Positions 9,092 through 18,222 of a stretch of DNA of 64,000 nt are shown in pieces. A model generated the notes under the pieces. It did not search any database and was not told the DNA's origin. It saw nothing but the letters and a program-made list of their open reading frames with translations. Source of the stretch: CADEED01 sp963711635. Its GTDB lineage: Bacteria; Pseudomonadota; Gammaproteobacteria; Steroidobacterales; Steroidobacteraceae. Position numbers and translations under genes: made by a program. The first letter of the stretch is position 1, and each line of letters starts with the position of its first letter. Where the stretch lies: assembly GCA_963711635.1 (NCBI GenBank), contig CAVQEZ010000013.1, positions 100,200 through 164,199 of the forward strand, written 5' to 3'.

Positions 9092-9895
9092 TCAGCGCGC
9101 GGGTTTTCTTCCGGACGCGCTCCACATGATGGGCGACGGTATCGCGAACTCCTCGGTCTCGATCTTCGCCAGGTCCGCCTCCAGCTGCTGCTGCGTCAGC
9201 AACCCGGCCGCGATGACATCCTGGCCGATCTGCTCGAAGTTCACGCGCATGAGATCGTTGCCGCCGTTGTAGCGGTCGAACATGATCAGGCGCGCCTCCG
9301 CGTACACCTGCGTGAGTCCCAGCTCGCGAAAGCGGCCGTGCAGGCGGCGGCCGAAATAGCCGTCCTGGGCGCGCGTGAGGTAATGACGCACCGCTTCGGA
9401 GGTGCGTATCGGCGTTTCGGCGCGATTGATGCCCGCGTCCGGCTGGATCGAAGCCGAGTCGAAATCCTCGATGACCAGCCACCCGCCGGGTTTGAGAGCC
9501 GCGACCATGCGCTCCAGCGCGCGCTCGCGCTGCGGCACGTGGATGAGCACCAGGCGCGCGTGCACGAGGTCGAAGGCCGCATCCGGCAGCGGATCGTTCG
9601 CGATGTCGTGACACTGGACCTCGAGATTTTCCGGCGTGTTACCCCGATGGCCTTCAATGATCCGCGTGTTGATGTCCGTGCACAGCACGCGGCCTTTCGC
9701 GCCCACGCGCGCGGCCAGCCAGCGCGCCACGCTGCCACCGCCGCCGCCGACCTCCAGGCAATGCCACCCCGCGCCGACGCCCACGCGCTCCAGCGCGCGC
9801 TGCGTGGGCTCATCGTAGAGGCGCGCCAGCACATCCATGCGCGTATCGGCTTTCGAGTTGGCATTGTCCAGTAGATAGGTCGATTCGGCTGACAC
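9092..9895 (-). CDS. class I SAM-dependent methyltransferase
   Basis: Rossmann-fold methyltransferase with the SAM motif CLEVGGGGGSVARWLAARVG, acidic ribose-binding strand VLCTDIN, and motifs LVHARLVLIHVPQRE and GGWLVIEDFDS. I chose the GTG at 9895 because GGAGGA lies 6 bases before it (protein starts VSAESTYLLDNANSKADTRM); an ATG 8 codons upstream lacks this signal. The substrate cannot be told. It converges on ubiB with no gap, and the MFS gene lies upstream on the same strand, so a shared transcript with that transporter is possible. Confidence 0.75.
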   Translation of the reverse strand: MSAESTYLLDNANSKADTRMDVLARLYDEPTQRALERVGVGAGWHCLEVGGGGGSVARWLAARVGAKGRVLCTDINTRIIEGHRGNTPENLEVQCHDIANDPLPDAAFDLVHARLVLIHVPQRERALERMVAALKPGGWLVIEDFDSASIQPDAGINRAETPIRTSEAVRHYLTRAQDGYFGRRLHGRFRELGLTQVYAEARLIMFDRYNGGNDLMRVNFEQIGQDVIAAGLLTQQQLEADLAKIETEEFAIPSPIMWSASGRKPAR

Positions 9896-9911
9896 GATCA
9901 ATCCTCCATTG

Positions 9912-11252
9912 CTAGTCATCGAGCAGTTCGGCGCTGGGTTCGGGCAGGTGGCGGCTCAGCAGCAGCGCACATATCGTGGCCACCACCGCGACCAGTGCCA
10001 TGGAGTGCGCGAGCTTGAGCGTGGGCGTCGCACCCGGCATCACGTTGGAGAGCAAGGGCGTGACCAGCGCGGTGATCGGCGCCAGCACACGCGCGCCGAA
10101 GCTCATCGCGAAACTCTCGCCCGTGCCGCGCAGGTGCAGCGGAAACACCCGCGGCAGGTAGTTGCCCCAGAAGCTGTACTGCACGCCCACCACCAGTGTC
10201 ACCAGTAGCACAGCGTACTTGAACGTCGATGCGTCACCCAGTGCCGGGCCCAGAAAAACCAGTGGAAACAGCGCCAGGCCCACCCACAACATCCAGCGCA
10301 ACATCGGGCGGCGGGCCACGAACCAGACCACCAGGCCGGTCAGCAGGAGGCGTCCGAAGAGCGCGCCGAAATCGACGTGCAGGTGCACCCAGGTCACCCA
10401 TTGCTCCTGCTGCTTGCGCGGCAGGACGGCGACCTGCGGCAATCCGGGCACCACGCGTGGGATGTGTTGCAGCATGCCGAAGGCCAGCGCGTAGCAGCAG
10501 GCCACGAGTCCCGTGGTTAGCAACGTCACGCGACGCAGCCGCGGCGTGAACAGTTCGCGAAAGCTGGGACGCTTGAGCGTGCCCGCGGCGCGTTTCGCTT
10601 TCCACAGCGGCGATTCGGGCAGGAAGGGACGAATGAGAATCAACGGAATCGCGGGCAGCGCTCCATAGAGAAGTGCATAGCGCCACGGCGAATGTCCGCC
10701 GTGGATCGCCGGCAACTGGTCTCCCCAGGTCACCGCCGCGTAGTAGGCGCCGGCGATCATGAAATTGCCGGCCGTGGCGCATACCTGCGCGAATCCCAGC
10801 ACCGCTTCGCGCCGCCGGGTATCGGGAAAGAGCTCGGTCAACCAGGCGATGGCCGCGACGAATTCCACGCAGGCGCCCGCCACCGTTATGCAGCGCCAGA
10901 AGATCAGCTCGGGCAGCGATGTAGCGAAGGCCGAGCAGAAGGCGGCCGTGCCATAGAGCACGATGCTCCACACCAGCACGCGCTGCCGTCCGAGCCGATC
11001 CGTAAGATAGCCGCCGAAAAGGGCGGCCAATCCGCCGATCATCGTCGGCAGGAACAACATGATGGCGGTCCAGCGATTGAATATCGGCGTACCAGGCTGG
11101 AACGGACCGAGCTCCATCAACAGCGGCCGGACGATAATGGCCTGCACGACGATCTCGTACATATCGAAGGCGAAGCCGATACCCGCGGTGGCCAGGATCA
11201 GCCATTGCACGCCGGTCAGGGGGGCGGCGCGCGCGTTGAGTGTGGCTTCCAT
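9912..11252 (-). CDS. MFS transporter, sugar-porter-like
   Basis: 446 residues with about 12 hydrophobic segments. The loop after the second segment carries the MFS signature GGYLTDRLGRQRVLV. The N-terminal segment (WLILATAGIGFAFDMYEIVV) has the FAFDMYE-type motif seen in metabolite:H+ symporters, and LPRVFPLHLRGTGESFAMSF late in the protein is shared by that group. The open frame continues far upstream, but I place the start at the ATG at 11252, because the longer version would overlap the divergent regulator gene and shows no homology-like features. Substrate unknown. Confidence 0.8.
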   Translation of the reverse strand: MEATLNARAAPLTGVQWLILATAGIGFAFDMYEIVVQAIIVRPLLMELGPFQPGTPIFNRWTAIMLFLPTMIGGLAALFGGYLTDRLGRQRVLVWSIVLYGTAAFCSAFATSLPELIFWRCITVAGACVEFVAAIAWLTELFPDTRRREAVLGFAQVCATAGNFMIAGAYYAAVTWGDQLPAIHGGHSPWRYALLYGALPAIPLILIRPFLPESPLWKAKRAAGTLKRPSFRELFTPRLRRVTLLTTGLVACCYALAFGMLQHIPRVVPGLPQVAVLPRKQQEQWVTWVHLHVDFGALFGRLLLTGLVVWFVARRPMLRWMLWVGLALFPLVFLGPALGDASTFKYAVLLVTLVVGVQYSFWGNYLPRVFPLHLRGTGESFAMSFGARVLAPITALVTPLLSNVMPGATPTLKLAHSMALVAVVATICALLLSRHLPEPSAELLDD

Positions 11253-11321
11253 GTTGAACAGAATGTCGCAAATCCGCGGTGAAAGTCCTGCCGAAATCCT
11301 GAAACGTTCTGAACGCCTCCC

Positions 11322-13076
11322 ATGAACGACGACGTCATATATGAGTTTTCCGGCCATCGTCTCGACCCTGCGCGACGTCAGCTCAGCCACGGCGGAAAGC
11401 CGGTGGCCATGTTTCCACGGTGCTTCGACGCGCTGCTGCTGCTGGTGGAGCACCGGGGCGAACTGCTCGACAAGGATTTCCTCCTGCAGGCGCTCTGGCC
11501 CGATGTGGTGGTCGACGAGAACAGCCTCGCCAAGGTGGTCTCGGATATCCGGCGCGCGCTCGGCGAAGGCGCCAGGGATTCGGGCTGCATCGTCACCGTG
11601 CCCCGTCGCGGGTATCGATTCGTCGCGGATGTCGGAGTCCAGCGCTCTGGCGCTGGCAGGCCGGTAACGAGCGGTAGCCCTCGCGAAGGAATCCGCGCCC
11701 TGGCCGTGCTGCCGCTGAATTTCCTGAATCCCGCCGCCGGCGACGAGACCCTGAGCCTCGGGCTCGCCGATGCGCTGATCACGCGGCTCGGCCAGTTGCG
11801 TCACACCGTGGTTCGGCCGACTTCATCGATCGCGCGATATGCCGGCGCGACCTGCAGTCCCGCGCAGGCCGGTCGCGAGCTCGGCGTCGACGCCGTGATC
11901 GCGGGAAGCATCCGGCGCGCCGGTGCCACGCTGCGCGTGAGCATGCAGCTCGTGGCGGTGGCGGGCGATGCCGTGGCCTGGGGCGAGAAGTTCGATGCCG
12001 AAGGCGCGGGCGCGCTGGCACTCGAGGATTCCATTGGCGAACGTGTTGCCACCGCGCTCACGCTGGCGCTGTCGCGTGACGCGCCGCCTGCCGCGCGCCG
12101 CCACCGCGCCGATCCCGATGCCTACGAACATTTCATCCGTGGCCGCTACCTGATCGCGAAGCGCACGCGCGCCTCGCTGTTCGAAGCGGTGGCGTGCATG
12201 GAGCGCGCCATCGCCATCGATCCGCAGTTCGCACTGGCGCACGCCGGGCTCAGCGATGCCTGGATCCAGCTTGGATTGCGCGCGGCGGTCTCGCAGAGCC
12301 TGCGGCCGCGCGAGGTCATGCCCAAGGCGCGCGCCGCGGCCGAGAAGGCGCTGGCACTGGACGACGCGCTGTCCGAGGCGCACGCCACGCTCGGCCAGGT
12401 GCTGTTCACCTACGAATGGAAACGCCCCGCCGGCATCGCCGAGCTGCAGCGAGCCATCGAGCTGAATCCTAACAACCAGAACGCGCACCACTGGTACGCG
12501 ATGGCGCTGGGAGGCCTGGGACGATTCGACCAGGCGCTAGCGCAGATCCAGCGCGCGCTGGCGATCGACCCGCTGGCCGTCATCGTCAACGCCAACGTCG
12601 GATTCCTGTTGTACCGCGCCGGTCGCATCGAAGAGGCCGTCACCAAACTGCGGCACACGGTGGCGATGGAACCGGGATTCGTGATGACGCGTTACCGGCT
12701 GGGTCTGGCGCTGGAAGCGTTGGGACACTACGACGAGGCGATCGGCGAGTTCGAAGCCATGCAACCCTCGCCCGAGGACCCGCTCGGTCTCACCGCCATT
12801 GCGCGCACGCGCGCGCTCATGGGCCAGCAGTCCGAGGCCCGCCGCCTGCTGATCGAGCTCAACGACATCGGACGCACCAGCTACGTGCCGGCCGCCACGC
12901 TGGCCGCCATCCACGTGGCACTGGGCGAATACGAGCTGGCGATCGAGCAGCTGGAACGCGGCGTGGAAGAACGCGCCATCATCCTGATGTGGCTGGGCAG
13001 CGAGCCGCACTGGGATCCGCTGCGTAACCACCCGCGATTTCCGGCACTGTTAGAGCGCGTAGGACTTAAGGATTAG
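11322..13076 (+). CDS. winged-helix DNA-binding protein with TPR repeats (CadC/ToxR-like)
   Basis: 584 residues. Residues about 1-105 form an OmpR/PhoB-type winged helix (RHRGELLDKDFLLQALWPDVVVDENSL-like region, then VPRRGYRFVADV). A central domain (about 125-240; IRALAVLPLNFLNPAAGDE, then LGVDAVIAGSIRR) resembles the FlgO/TolB-like domain common in such regulators. The C-terminal half is a chain of tetratricopeptide repeats (AIDPQFALAHAGLSDAWIQLG, AIELNPNNQNAHHWYAMALGG). No transmembrane helix is visible, unlike CadC. It is likely a transcription regulator sensing by its TPR part. It lies directly upstream of the hybrid kinase gene, and the two may work together (inference). Confidence 0.8.
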   Translation: MNDDVIYEFSGHRLDPARRQLSHGGKPVAMFPRCFDALLLLVEHRGELLDKDFLLQALWPDVVVDENSLAKVVSDIRRALGEGARDSGCIVTVPRRGYRFVADVGVQRSGAGRPVTSGSPREGIRALAVLPLNFLNPAAGDETLSLGLADALITRLGQLRHTVVRPTSSIARYAGATCSPAQAGRELGVDAVIAGSIRRAGATLRVSMQLVAVAGDAVAWGEKFDAEGAGALALEDSIGERVATALTLALSRDAPPAARRHRADPDAYEHFIRGRYLIAKRTRASLFEAVACMERAIAIDPQFALAHAGLSDAWIQLGLRAAVSQSLRPREVMPKARAAAEKALALDDALSEAHATLGQVLFTYEWKRPAGIAELQRAIELNPNNQNAHHWYAMALGGLGRFDQALAQIQRALAIDPLAVIVNANVGFLLYRAGRIEEAVTKLRHTVAMEPGFVMTRYRLGLALEALGHYDEAIGEFEAMQPSPEDPLGLTAIARTRALMGQQSEARRLLIELNDIGRTSYVPAATLAAIHVALGEYELAIEQLERGVEERAIILMWLGSEPHWDPLRNHPRFPALLERVGLKD

Positions 13077-13138
13077 GGGATTCCAGACTCAATCTAACTA
13101 AATTGCGGCGCCACAGGCATTGGATTAGCTTGCCAGAC

Positions 13139-16100
13139 ATGGGGATTTCCGAGAGCGCCGACCCTGGGCGGAGTCTTGCGCGGTTCGCGGCGTTCGTGGC
13201 GCTCATCGTGGGCGTGTTCGTGCTGGCCGGATGGTCGCTGGACATGGAGCAGCTCACCAACATCGTGCCCGGCTGGCCGCGCATGGTGCGACTCACGGCC
13301 GTGGGATTCATGCTCGCGGGCGCATCGTTGTGGATGGCATGCAGCGGTGCCGCGCGCACGTCCATGAGCTTGGCCGGCGTGATCGCGATGCTCGGTACCG
13401 TCATGGTGCTCGCGCACGGCTCGTACTGGGACGTCTATCTCGATCAGTTGTCGCTGGGCCCGATACCTCCGGCCGTCGACGGCATGCCGCCGCCACGCAT
13501 GGCACCCGCCACCGCGTTCGGTTTCCAATTGCTGGGACTGTCACTGTTGTTTGCCGGGCCACGCCGCAGCGCGCTGCTGCACCAGTCGCTGGCCGTCGCG
13601 GGCCTGCTGGTGGGCTGGGCAGGGCTGTCGCGATTCGTGTTCGGTGGCGAACCGCTGTTCGCCTTCTCGGACATGGCGATCCACACCGCGCTGCTGTTCC
13701 TGCTGTCCTGTGCCGGTGCACTGACGCTGCGTACCGACGCCGGCATCGCCGCATTGCTGGTCAGCGATGGCGTCGGCGGTGCCATGGCGCGGCGCTTGCT
13801 GCCGGCGGCGATCGTCATTCCGCTCGCGGCCGGCGCGCTCACCGTTCACTACGAACGCCGCGCCACCTTCGGCTTCGAAGCCGCGGTGGCGGTATTCGCG
13901 CTGCTCAGCATGATCGTGTTCGTGGCCTTCGTGTGGGTGAACGCCGCGCGCGCCGACCGTGCCGATCGGCTGCGACGCCGGGCCGAGCGCGCGCTGCGGC
14001 TCTCCGAGGAACGTTACCAGCTCAACTTCGAAACGGCGCTCGACGGCATCATCATGATCGACCGGCAGGGGCGGATCACCGGCTGGAACAATCACGCGGA
14101 AAAGATGTTCGGCTGGTCGCGCGCCGAGGTAATGGGTCGCGAGCTGGCCGAGCTGGTGATTCCCGAGCGTGACCGCGAAGCGCATCGGCATGGCATGCGC
14201 CGCTACGTCAAGACCGGCATGGCGCGCGTGCTCAACAAGCGCATCGAGATGGCCGCGATACATCGCGAGGGCCACGAGTTTCCCGTCGAGCTGGCCATCA
14301 CGCCGATCGGTTTCGGCGAGGAGCTGGTGTTCACGGCCTTCATTCGCGACATCACCGGGCGCGCGCGTGCCGAAGCGGCCTTGCGCGAAAGCGAGCTGCG
14401 CTTCCGCACCACGGCCAATGCCGCGCCGGTGCTGATATGGATGAGCGGACCCGACAAGCGCTGCACCTGGTTCAACCAGCGCTGGCTCGACTTCGTCGGC
14501 CGCGCCATCGAACAGGAGCTGGGCGACGGCTGGTGCGACAACCTGCATCCGGCCGACTTCGATCGCGTGCTCGACACCTACCACGCGGCCTTCGACGCGC
14601 GCCGCACTTATGAAATGGAGTACCGCTTGCAGCGCGACGATGGCGCGTGGCGCTGGCTGCTGGAGCGCGGCACGCCGAATATCGGCCCGGGCGGAGAATT
14701 CGAGGGCTACATCGGCACCTGCATCGACATCACCGAACACCGTGAGACCGTCGAGGCGCTGCGCGAGAGCCGCTCGCGCTTCAAGACGCTGACCGAGTCG
14801 CTGCCGCAGATGATCTGGACCTGCACGCGCGACGGATACACCGACTACCTGTCGCGCCAGTGGCTCGACTACACCGGCCGCAGCGAGGCGCAGCAACTCG
14901 GCAAGGGCTGGCTGGAGCAGGTGCACCCCGACGATCGCGTCAAGGTGGAGATGCAATGGTCGATGGTGGTCGGCACCGGCGACGTCTTCGACATGAGCTA
15001 TCGCATCCGGCGGGTCGACGGCGTGTATCGCTGGTTCAAGACGCGCGCGGTGCCGCTGCGCGATCCGGCGGGCCGCATCCTCAAGTGGTTCGGCTCGAAC
15101 ACCGACATCGAAGACTTCGTGAACGCCAGCAACAAGGTGGCGGTGCAACTCGAGCGCATGCAATTGCTCGATCGCACAACTCGCGCCATCGGCTCGCACC
15201 AGCAGCTGCGCAAGGTGTTCGAAGTGGTGCTGCGCAGCCTCGAGGACAGTCTCGGCATCGAATTCGGCTGCATCGCGCTCTACGCGACGGCGCCCGCGCA
15301 GATCACGATTTCGTACGTCGGCACGAACAGCGGGCGGCTCGGCAAGGACCTTGGCATCACGGAGAACGCGCAGATAGCCGTGGACGCCGAGGCACTCGCA
15401 CGCTGCGTGCGCGGCGAGCTCGTTTACGAGGAGGACCTCGAACACGCGCCCCGCTCGGCGTTCTGCGCAAGCCTGCTCTCCGGCGGCCTGCACTCACTGG
15501 TCGCGGCCCCGCTCATGATCGAAGACGAGGTGTTCGGCGTGCTGCTCGTCGCGCGCGCCGCGCCGCAGGCCTTCAGCGGCGACGATTGCGAGTTCCTGCG
15601 CCAGCTGTCCAGCCACGTGGCGCTGGCCGGACATCAGGCACGCCTGTACGACGCCTTGCAGGCCGCCTACCAGGACCTGCGCCAGACGCAGCAGACGGTG
15701 ATGCAGCAGGAGCGCCTGCGCGCGCTCGGACAGATCGCCAGCGGCATCGCGCATGACATCAACAACGCGTTGTCGCCCGCGGCGCTGTACACGCAGTCGC
15801 TCCTGACCCACGAGCAGGCACTCTCCGAGCGTTCGCGCGAGCACCTGACCGTGATACAGCGGGCCATCGAAGACGTGGCGCAAACCGTGCAGCGCATGCG
15901 GGCTTTCTACATGCCGCGCGGCCTGGAGCTGACGCTCGCGCCCATCGACATGAACCAGGTGCTCGCGCAGGTCGTCGATCTCACGCGCGCGCGCTGGAGC
16001 AACATGCCGCAGGAAAAGGGCCTGGTGGTGGAGGTCAAGACCGAGCTGGCGGCGGATCTGCCCAAGGTGCTCGGCGCCGAGAGCGAGGTGCGCGACGCGT

Positions 16101-16831
16101 GCACCAACCTCATGTTGAATGCCGTCGACGCGCTGCCCGATGGCGGCGTGATCCGGCTGCGCACGCGGGCGGAGGGCGACAAGCACGTCATCGTCGAGAT
16201 CGAGGACAACGGCGTGGGCATGACCGAGACCACGCGCAATCGTTGCCTCGAGCCGTTCTACACCACCAAGGGCGAACGCGGCACCGGGCTCGGGTTGGCC
16301 ATGGTGTTTGGCATGCTGCAACGGCACGGCGGCGACCTCGAAATCGATACCGCGCTGGGCAAGGGTACGACGATGCGACTGGTTTTTCCGATCGCGCCCA
16401 CCGGCGTGACCCTGCGCGATCAGCGACACACACCGCCGGCGCCGCCGTTGCGCATCCTGCTCGTGGACGACGACCCGCTGGTGTTGAGATCGCTGCGCGA
16501 TTCGCTCGAGCTGGAGGACCACGATGTCGCAACCACAGAAGGTGGCCAGGCCGGCATCGATGAGTTCGCGGGGGCGATCGAAGCCGGCAAGCCTTTCGAC
16601 ATCGTGATCACCGACCTCGGCATGCCCTATGTCGACGGCCGCAAAGTGGCGGCACGCATACGCCAGCTCGATCCGAAGGTGCCCATCGTCATGCTCACCG
16701 GCTGGGGCCACCGGCTCATCGCCACCGACGACAAACCGGAGCACGTGGATCGCGTGCTCAGCAAGCCACCGAAGATGCCGGAGCTGCGTGCGACGCTGGC
16801 GGAGCTGACACGCCGACGAAAAGAGCGCTGA
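13139..16831 (+). CDS. hybrid sensor histidine kinase, TM-PAS3-GAF-HK-REC
   Basis: About 1230 residues. The N-terminal about 280 residues hold some eight hydrophobic segments. Then come three PAS domains (about 290-410, 415-535, 540-665; the second and third of the PAS_4/PAC type with WFNQRWLDFVGR and YLSRQWLDYTGR), a GAF domain (about 690-840), and a HisKA H-box GQIASGIAHDINNALSPAAL. The ATPase domain has N-box LMLNAVDALPDGG, VEIEDNGVGM and GTGLGLAMV. The C-terminal receiver (LRILLVDDDPLVLRSL, then DIVITDLGMPYVDG) has its phospho-acceptor Asp in ITDLGMP. The phosphate would pass from His to the attached receiver. No DNA-binding output is present. I took the second ATG (MGISESADPGRSLARF), as the family rarely has the upstream polar stretch. 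Confidence 0.88.
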   Translation: MGISESADPGRSLARFAAFVALIVGVFVLAGWSLDMEQLTNIVPGWPRMVRLTAVGFMLAGASLWMACSGAARTSMSLAGVIAMLGTVMVLAHGSYWDVYLDQLSLGPIPPAVDGMPPPRMAPATAFGFQLLGLSLLFAGPRRSALLHQSLAVAGLLVGWAGLSRFVFGGEPLFAFSDMAIHTALLFLLSCAGALTLRTDAGIAALLVSDGVGGAMARRLLPAAIVIPLAAGALTVHYERRATFGFEAAVAVFALLSMIVFVAFVWVNAARADRADRLRRRAERALRLSEERYQLNFETALDGIIMIDRQGRITGWNNHAEKMFGWSRAEVMGRELAELVIPERDREAHRHGMRRYVKTGMARVLNKRIEMAAIHREGHEFPVELAITPIGFGEELVFTAFIRDITGRARAEAALRESELRFRTTANAAPVLIWMSGPDKRCTWFNQRWLDFVGRAIEQELGDGWCDNLHPADFDRVLDTYHAAFDARRTYEMEYRLQRDDGAWRWLLERGTPNIGPGGEFEGYIGTCIDITEHRETVEALRESRSRFKTLTESLPQMIWTCTRDGYTDYLSRQWLDYTGRSEAQQLGKGWLEQVHPDDRVKVEMQWSMVVGTGDVFDMSYRIRRVDGVYRWFKTRAVPLRDPAGRILKWFGSNTDIEDFVNASNKVAVQLERMQLLDRTTRAIGSHQQLRKVFEVVLRSLEDSLGIEFGCIALYATAPAQITISYVGTNSGRLGKDLGITENAQIAVDAEALARCVRGELVYEEDLEHAPRSAFCASLLSGGLHSLVAAPLMIEDEVFGVLLVARAAPQAFSGDDCEFLRQLSSHVALAGHQARLYDALQAAYQDLRQTQQTVMQQERLRALGQIASGIAHDINNALSPAALYTQSLLTHEQALSERSREHLTVIQRAIEDVAQTVQRMRAFYMPRGLELTLAPIDMNQVLAQVVDLTRARWSNMPQEKGLVVEVKTELAADLPKVLGAESEVRDACTNLMLNAVDALPDGGVIRLRTRAEGDKHVIVEIEDNGVGMTETTRNRCLEPFYTTKGERGTGLGLAMVFGMLQRHGGDLEIDTALGKGTTMRLVFPIAPTGVTLRDQRHTPPAPPLRILLVDDDPLVLRSLRDSLELEDHDVATTEGGQAGIDEFAGAIEAGKPFDIVITDLGMPYVDGRKVAARIRQLDPKVPIVMLTGWGHRLIATDDKPEHVDRVLSKPPKMPELRATLAELTRRRKER

Positions 16832-16841
16832 GCGGCCGCGG

Positions 16842-17318
16842 TCAATCCACGCAGCGGCGGTATTCGAAGGGGATGACCTCTTCCTTACCGTCCTTCCCCG
16901 GACCGGCGATCTCCGCGTGCAACCCGGAAGAGGTACGCCGAAATTCGATGCGCCTGGGGAAATCGTGCTGCGGATTCTCAAATCTTGCCCACTGCGCGCC
17001 CGATGCCGTCAGCCGAAACGGTGTGGGTGCCTGGCCTTCGAGCACCGCGACGAAGCTGGTCACGCCTTCACGCGTTTCGATGCGCATGAATTCGAACTCC
17101 GTGGTCCGGCCGCCTTTGATCGTGCGGCCGATCCCCAGCGCCACGTCGCCTTCAACCGGCAGCCAGAACTCTTCGCGCAGCTGGTCCCCCACTTCCGAGC
17201 ACCAGTGGCCGCTCAGCCAGTCGAAGCGCCGCGCGGCCGGATCGTCGGCGGCCCAAGCATCGACCATGGCGGTGAAAAACAGCAGCGCGGCAAGCGCGGC
17301 GAAATTCCGGGTCTTCAT
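16842..17318 (-). CDS. secreted DUF6265-type protein
   Basis: 158 residues starting at the ATG at 17318. A signal peptide is clear: MKTRNFAALAALLFFTAMV, then DAWA before the mature ADDPAARRFDWLSGHW. The mature part has RFDWLSGHWCSE near its start, EEFWLPVEGDVALGIGRT, and PQHDFPRRIEFRR near its end, which is the pattern of the small lipocalin-like DUF6265 family. Function unknown. It converges on the kinase gene with a 10-base gap and is read away from the AraC gene. Confidence 0.7.
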   Translation of the reverse strand: MKTRNFAALAALLFFTAMVDAWAADDPAARRFDWLSGHWCSEVGDQLREEFWLPVEGDVALGIGRTIKGGRTTEFEFMRIETREGVTSFVAVLEGQAPTPFRLTASGAQWARFENPQHDFPRRIEFRRTSSGLHAEIAGPGKDGKEEVIPFEYRRCVD

Positions 17319-17388
17319 GTGCGGACTCTGCCCACTTTCCCGTCGTTTCGCTTGAACAAATGCGCAAGGGTGGCCCACATTGTGTCGC

Positions 17389-18222
17389 GTGGACTACCGC
17401 GAATACCCACCACCCGCCGTGTTGGCCGACCACGTCGAATGCCTGTGGCATCTGCGGCAGCCCCGCTCCGCCGGAGCGGCGCAGACTATCTACCCCGATG
17501 GACGCTGCGAGCTCATCGTGCACCTGGCGACGCCGCCGCGCTGCTGGGACGCGGTGTCCGGCTGGCACGAGCAGGCACGCACGCTGTTTGCGGCGCAACG
17601 CGTGGTGGCGGTACGCCTCGAGGCCGCGGGCCCGCTCGACTGCCTCGGCGTGCGATTGCGGCCAGCGGCTTCGAACGTGGTGCTGCGCGGGGCCGCCGCG
17701 CGTTTTCGCGACCGCGTGGTCGATCTGGCCACTCTCGATCCGGTATTCAGCCGCTCACTGGCACGCGCCGCGCGGCGCTTCGCGGGCGGGTCGGAGGCTG
17801 CGCTGTGGAAACTGCTGGCGGCACGCTGTTGCGCCTCCCCCATCGACACCCGCATGGTCGCGGCCATCGAGCGCCTGCAGCGTGACGCGGGCCGTTCGCG
17901 TATCGACGCGCTGGCCCGGGCGGCGGCGCTCAGCATGCGCGGCTTTCAACTGCGATTCCGCGCCGCGGTCGGACTGGCACCGAAGGAATTCGCGCGGCTG
18001 ACGCGCCTGCAGGCCACGCTGCGCGTGCTGGATGAGAGCGACGCGAATATTTCCGACGTGGCCAGCGACGGCGGCTTCGCCGACCAGGCGCATGCCACGC
18101 GTGAGCTGCGGCGGGTCACCGGCCACACACCGGCGAGACTACGCGCGGAGTTACGCCGCGATCGCGATGGTGACGCCGCCGTGCGGCTGGCGGCCGCTTT
18201 CGTGCGTGGTCACGCCGGATGA
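17389..18222 (+). CDS. AraC-family transcription regulator
   Basis: About 277 residues. The N-terminal domain begins YREYPPPAVLADHVECLWHL and contains IYPDGRCELIVHL, typical of the DUF6597/AraC sensor domain. The C-terminal AraC helix-turn-helix pair is visible at about 180-265 (ALARAAALSMRGFQLRFRAAVGLAPKEFARL, then ISDVASDGGFADQAHATRELRRVTGHTPARLR, cited in part). GTG at 17389 is the preferred start; a TTG 3 codons upstream is also open. The effector is unknown. The divergent secreted-protein gene is a possible target (inference). Confidence 0.82.
   Translation: MDYREYPPPAVLADHVECLWHLRQPRSAGAAQTIYPDGRCELIVHLATPPRCWDAVSGWHEQARTLFAAQRVVAVRLEAAGPLDCLGVRLRPAASNVVLRGAAARFRDRVVDLATLDPVFSRSLARAARRFAGGSEAALWKLLAARCCASPIDTRMVAAIERLQRDAGRSRIDALARAAALSMRGFQLRFRAAVGLAPKEFARLTRLQATLRVLDESDANISDVASDGGFADQAHATRELRRVTGHTPARLRAELRRDRDGDAAVRLAAAFVRGHAG

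Noticed and set aside
9912..11804. A 630-codon open frame extending the MFS transporter upstream
   Set aside because: The first 184 codons lie antisense to the winged-helix regulator gene and show no membrane or domain pattern; start set at 11252.
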